Source of the DNA: Notospermus geniculatus
Lineage: Eukaryota > Nemertea > Pilidiophora > Heteronemertea > Lineidae
DNA: 64,000 nt
NCBI GenBank assembly: GCA_002633025.1
Contig: NMRB01000174.1
Coordinates: 170,482-234,481 of the forward strand
Direction: 5' to 3'
The position numbers and the translations under genes are program-made. Positions 63,620 to 64,000 of the stretch are shown one piece after another (positions within the stretch are counted from its first letter, which is position 1; every line of letters starts with the position of its first letter). A model generated the notes under the pieces. It did no database searches. It was not told the DNA's origin and was given only the letters and a program-made list of their open reading frames with translations.

Positions 63620-64000
63620 GTACCAACATGACAAATACGACTTTGTGCGATGGGTCTGTTAATTACTGGTGATTAATTAATGGTAAGTTTTGGTAGCTTG
63701 TGTGACTCTTCCGCAACAAAGGGTTATCCCTACTTTGTAGTTTTGTTAGTCCATGTGACGAATAGTCGTCACAATAGCGATTTTATGCCAGCATAGGCCT
63801 AAATTCGATACAACAGACATGACAGAAGGGCACTTTCAAAACAGATTTCATTAGAAAATCGATTTACAGTAATTCACAATCATGGCATTGAAACAGAATC
63901 ATTGATTCTAAAACCGATCAATACTCTAGTCCTAGACTTTTCATTTTTCCCCTGCATTGAATAAAAAAATAACGTCAGCGATAACAAAGAACTAATACAT
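63620..64000. other. Unassigned sequence
   Basis: AT-rich, with no ORF or repeat recognised up to the window end. Confidence 0.4.

Overview
This window is animal nuclear DNA: large spliced genes, very dense non-coding repeats, many foldback elements, an assembly gap (807 N at 31184-31990) and no prokaryotic gene organisation. The constant TAGGCCTA and ACATGTACATGTA words, the intronless rhodopsin-type receptor genes and the KDZ, Crypton and Penelope-like elements suggest a marine invertebrate. I favour a non-vertebrate deuterostome (echinoderm, hemichordate or lancelet), but a lophotrochozoan is not excluded. LAYOUT: 0.3-4.4 kb, minus strand, is a spliced KDZ-family transposase gene with eight exons whose splice phases I could follow. 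4.7-7.1 kb is repeats and foldbacks. 8.1-18.9 kb, plus strand, is the centrepiece: a Ty3/gypsy-type retroelement with an unusual gene set. Its long Gag polyprotein starts with a helix-hairpin-helix-like domain, then a long coiled coil, an RS/KS-rich basic region, capsid and two CCHC knuckles. A well-formed -1 frameshift signal leads into Pol, which begins with a MACROD-type macrodomain, then protease, RT, RNase H and integrase. A separate ORF in the env position encodes a zinc-finger plus TatD-type metal-dependent nuclease. The copy is decayed: an inverted insert, a 19-bp duplication and two in-frame stops. 19.7-31 kb is repeats: a 1.1-kb direct duplication, a Tc1/mariner-like element, foldback MITEs and a degenerate AT-rich array ending in the gap. 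32.2-35.8 kb, plus strand, has two long ORFs of unknown, probably related proteins. 36-40.9 kb is MITEs and AAACTTAGTTT-type arrays. 40.9-60.1 kb, minus strand, has two intact class A GPCR genes and one truncated copy, with a conserved upstream 25-bp module. Between them lie two copies of a Crypton-like (DUF3504) tyrosine-recombinase gene, one full of nested insertions, and a spliced gene built of tandemly duplicated 25-30-codon exons. That gene may be the 3' end of the second Crypton-like gene, separated from it by a 3.3-kb foldback element. 55.8-56.0 kb is one RecQ-like helicase exon. 56-64 kb is mostly TIR and foldback elements. HOW IT FITS TOGETHER: most of the window is transposable-element derived. 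The candidate new system is the retroelement pairing ADP-ribose and nucleic-acid enzymes (macrodomain and TatD) with an ordinary Ty3 replication core; macrodomains often counter ADP-ribosyl signalling, so an accessory role against host responses is a reasonable but untested inference.
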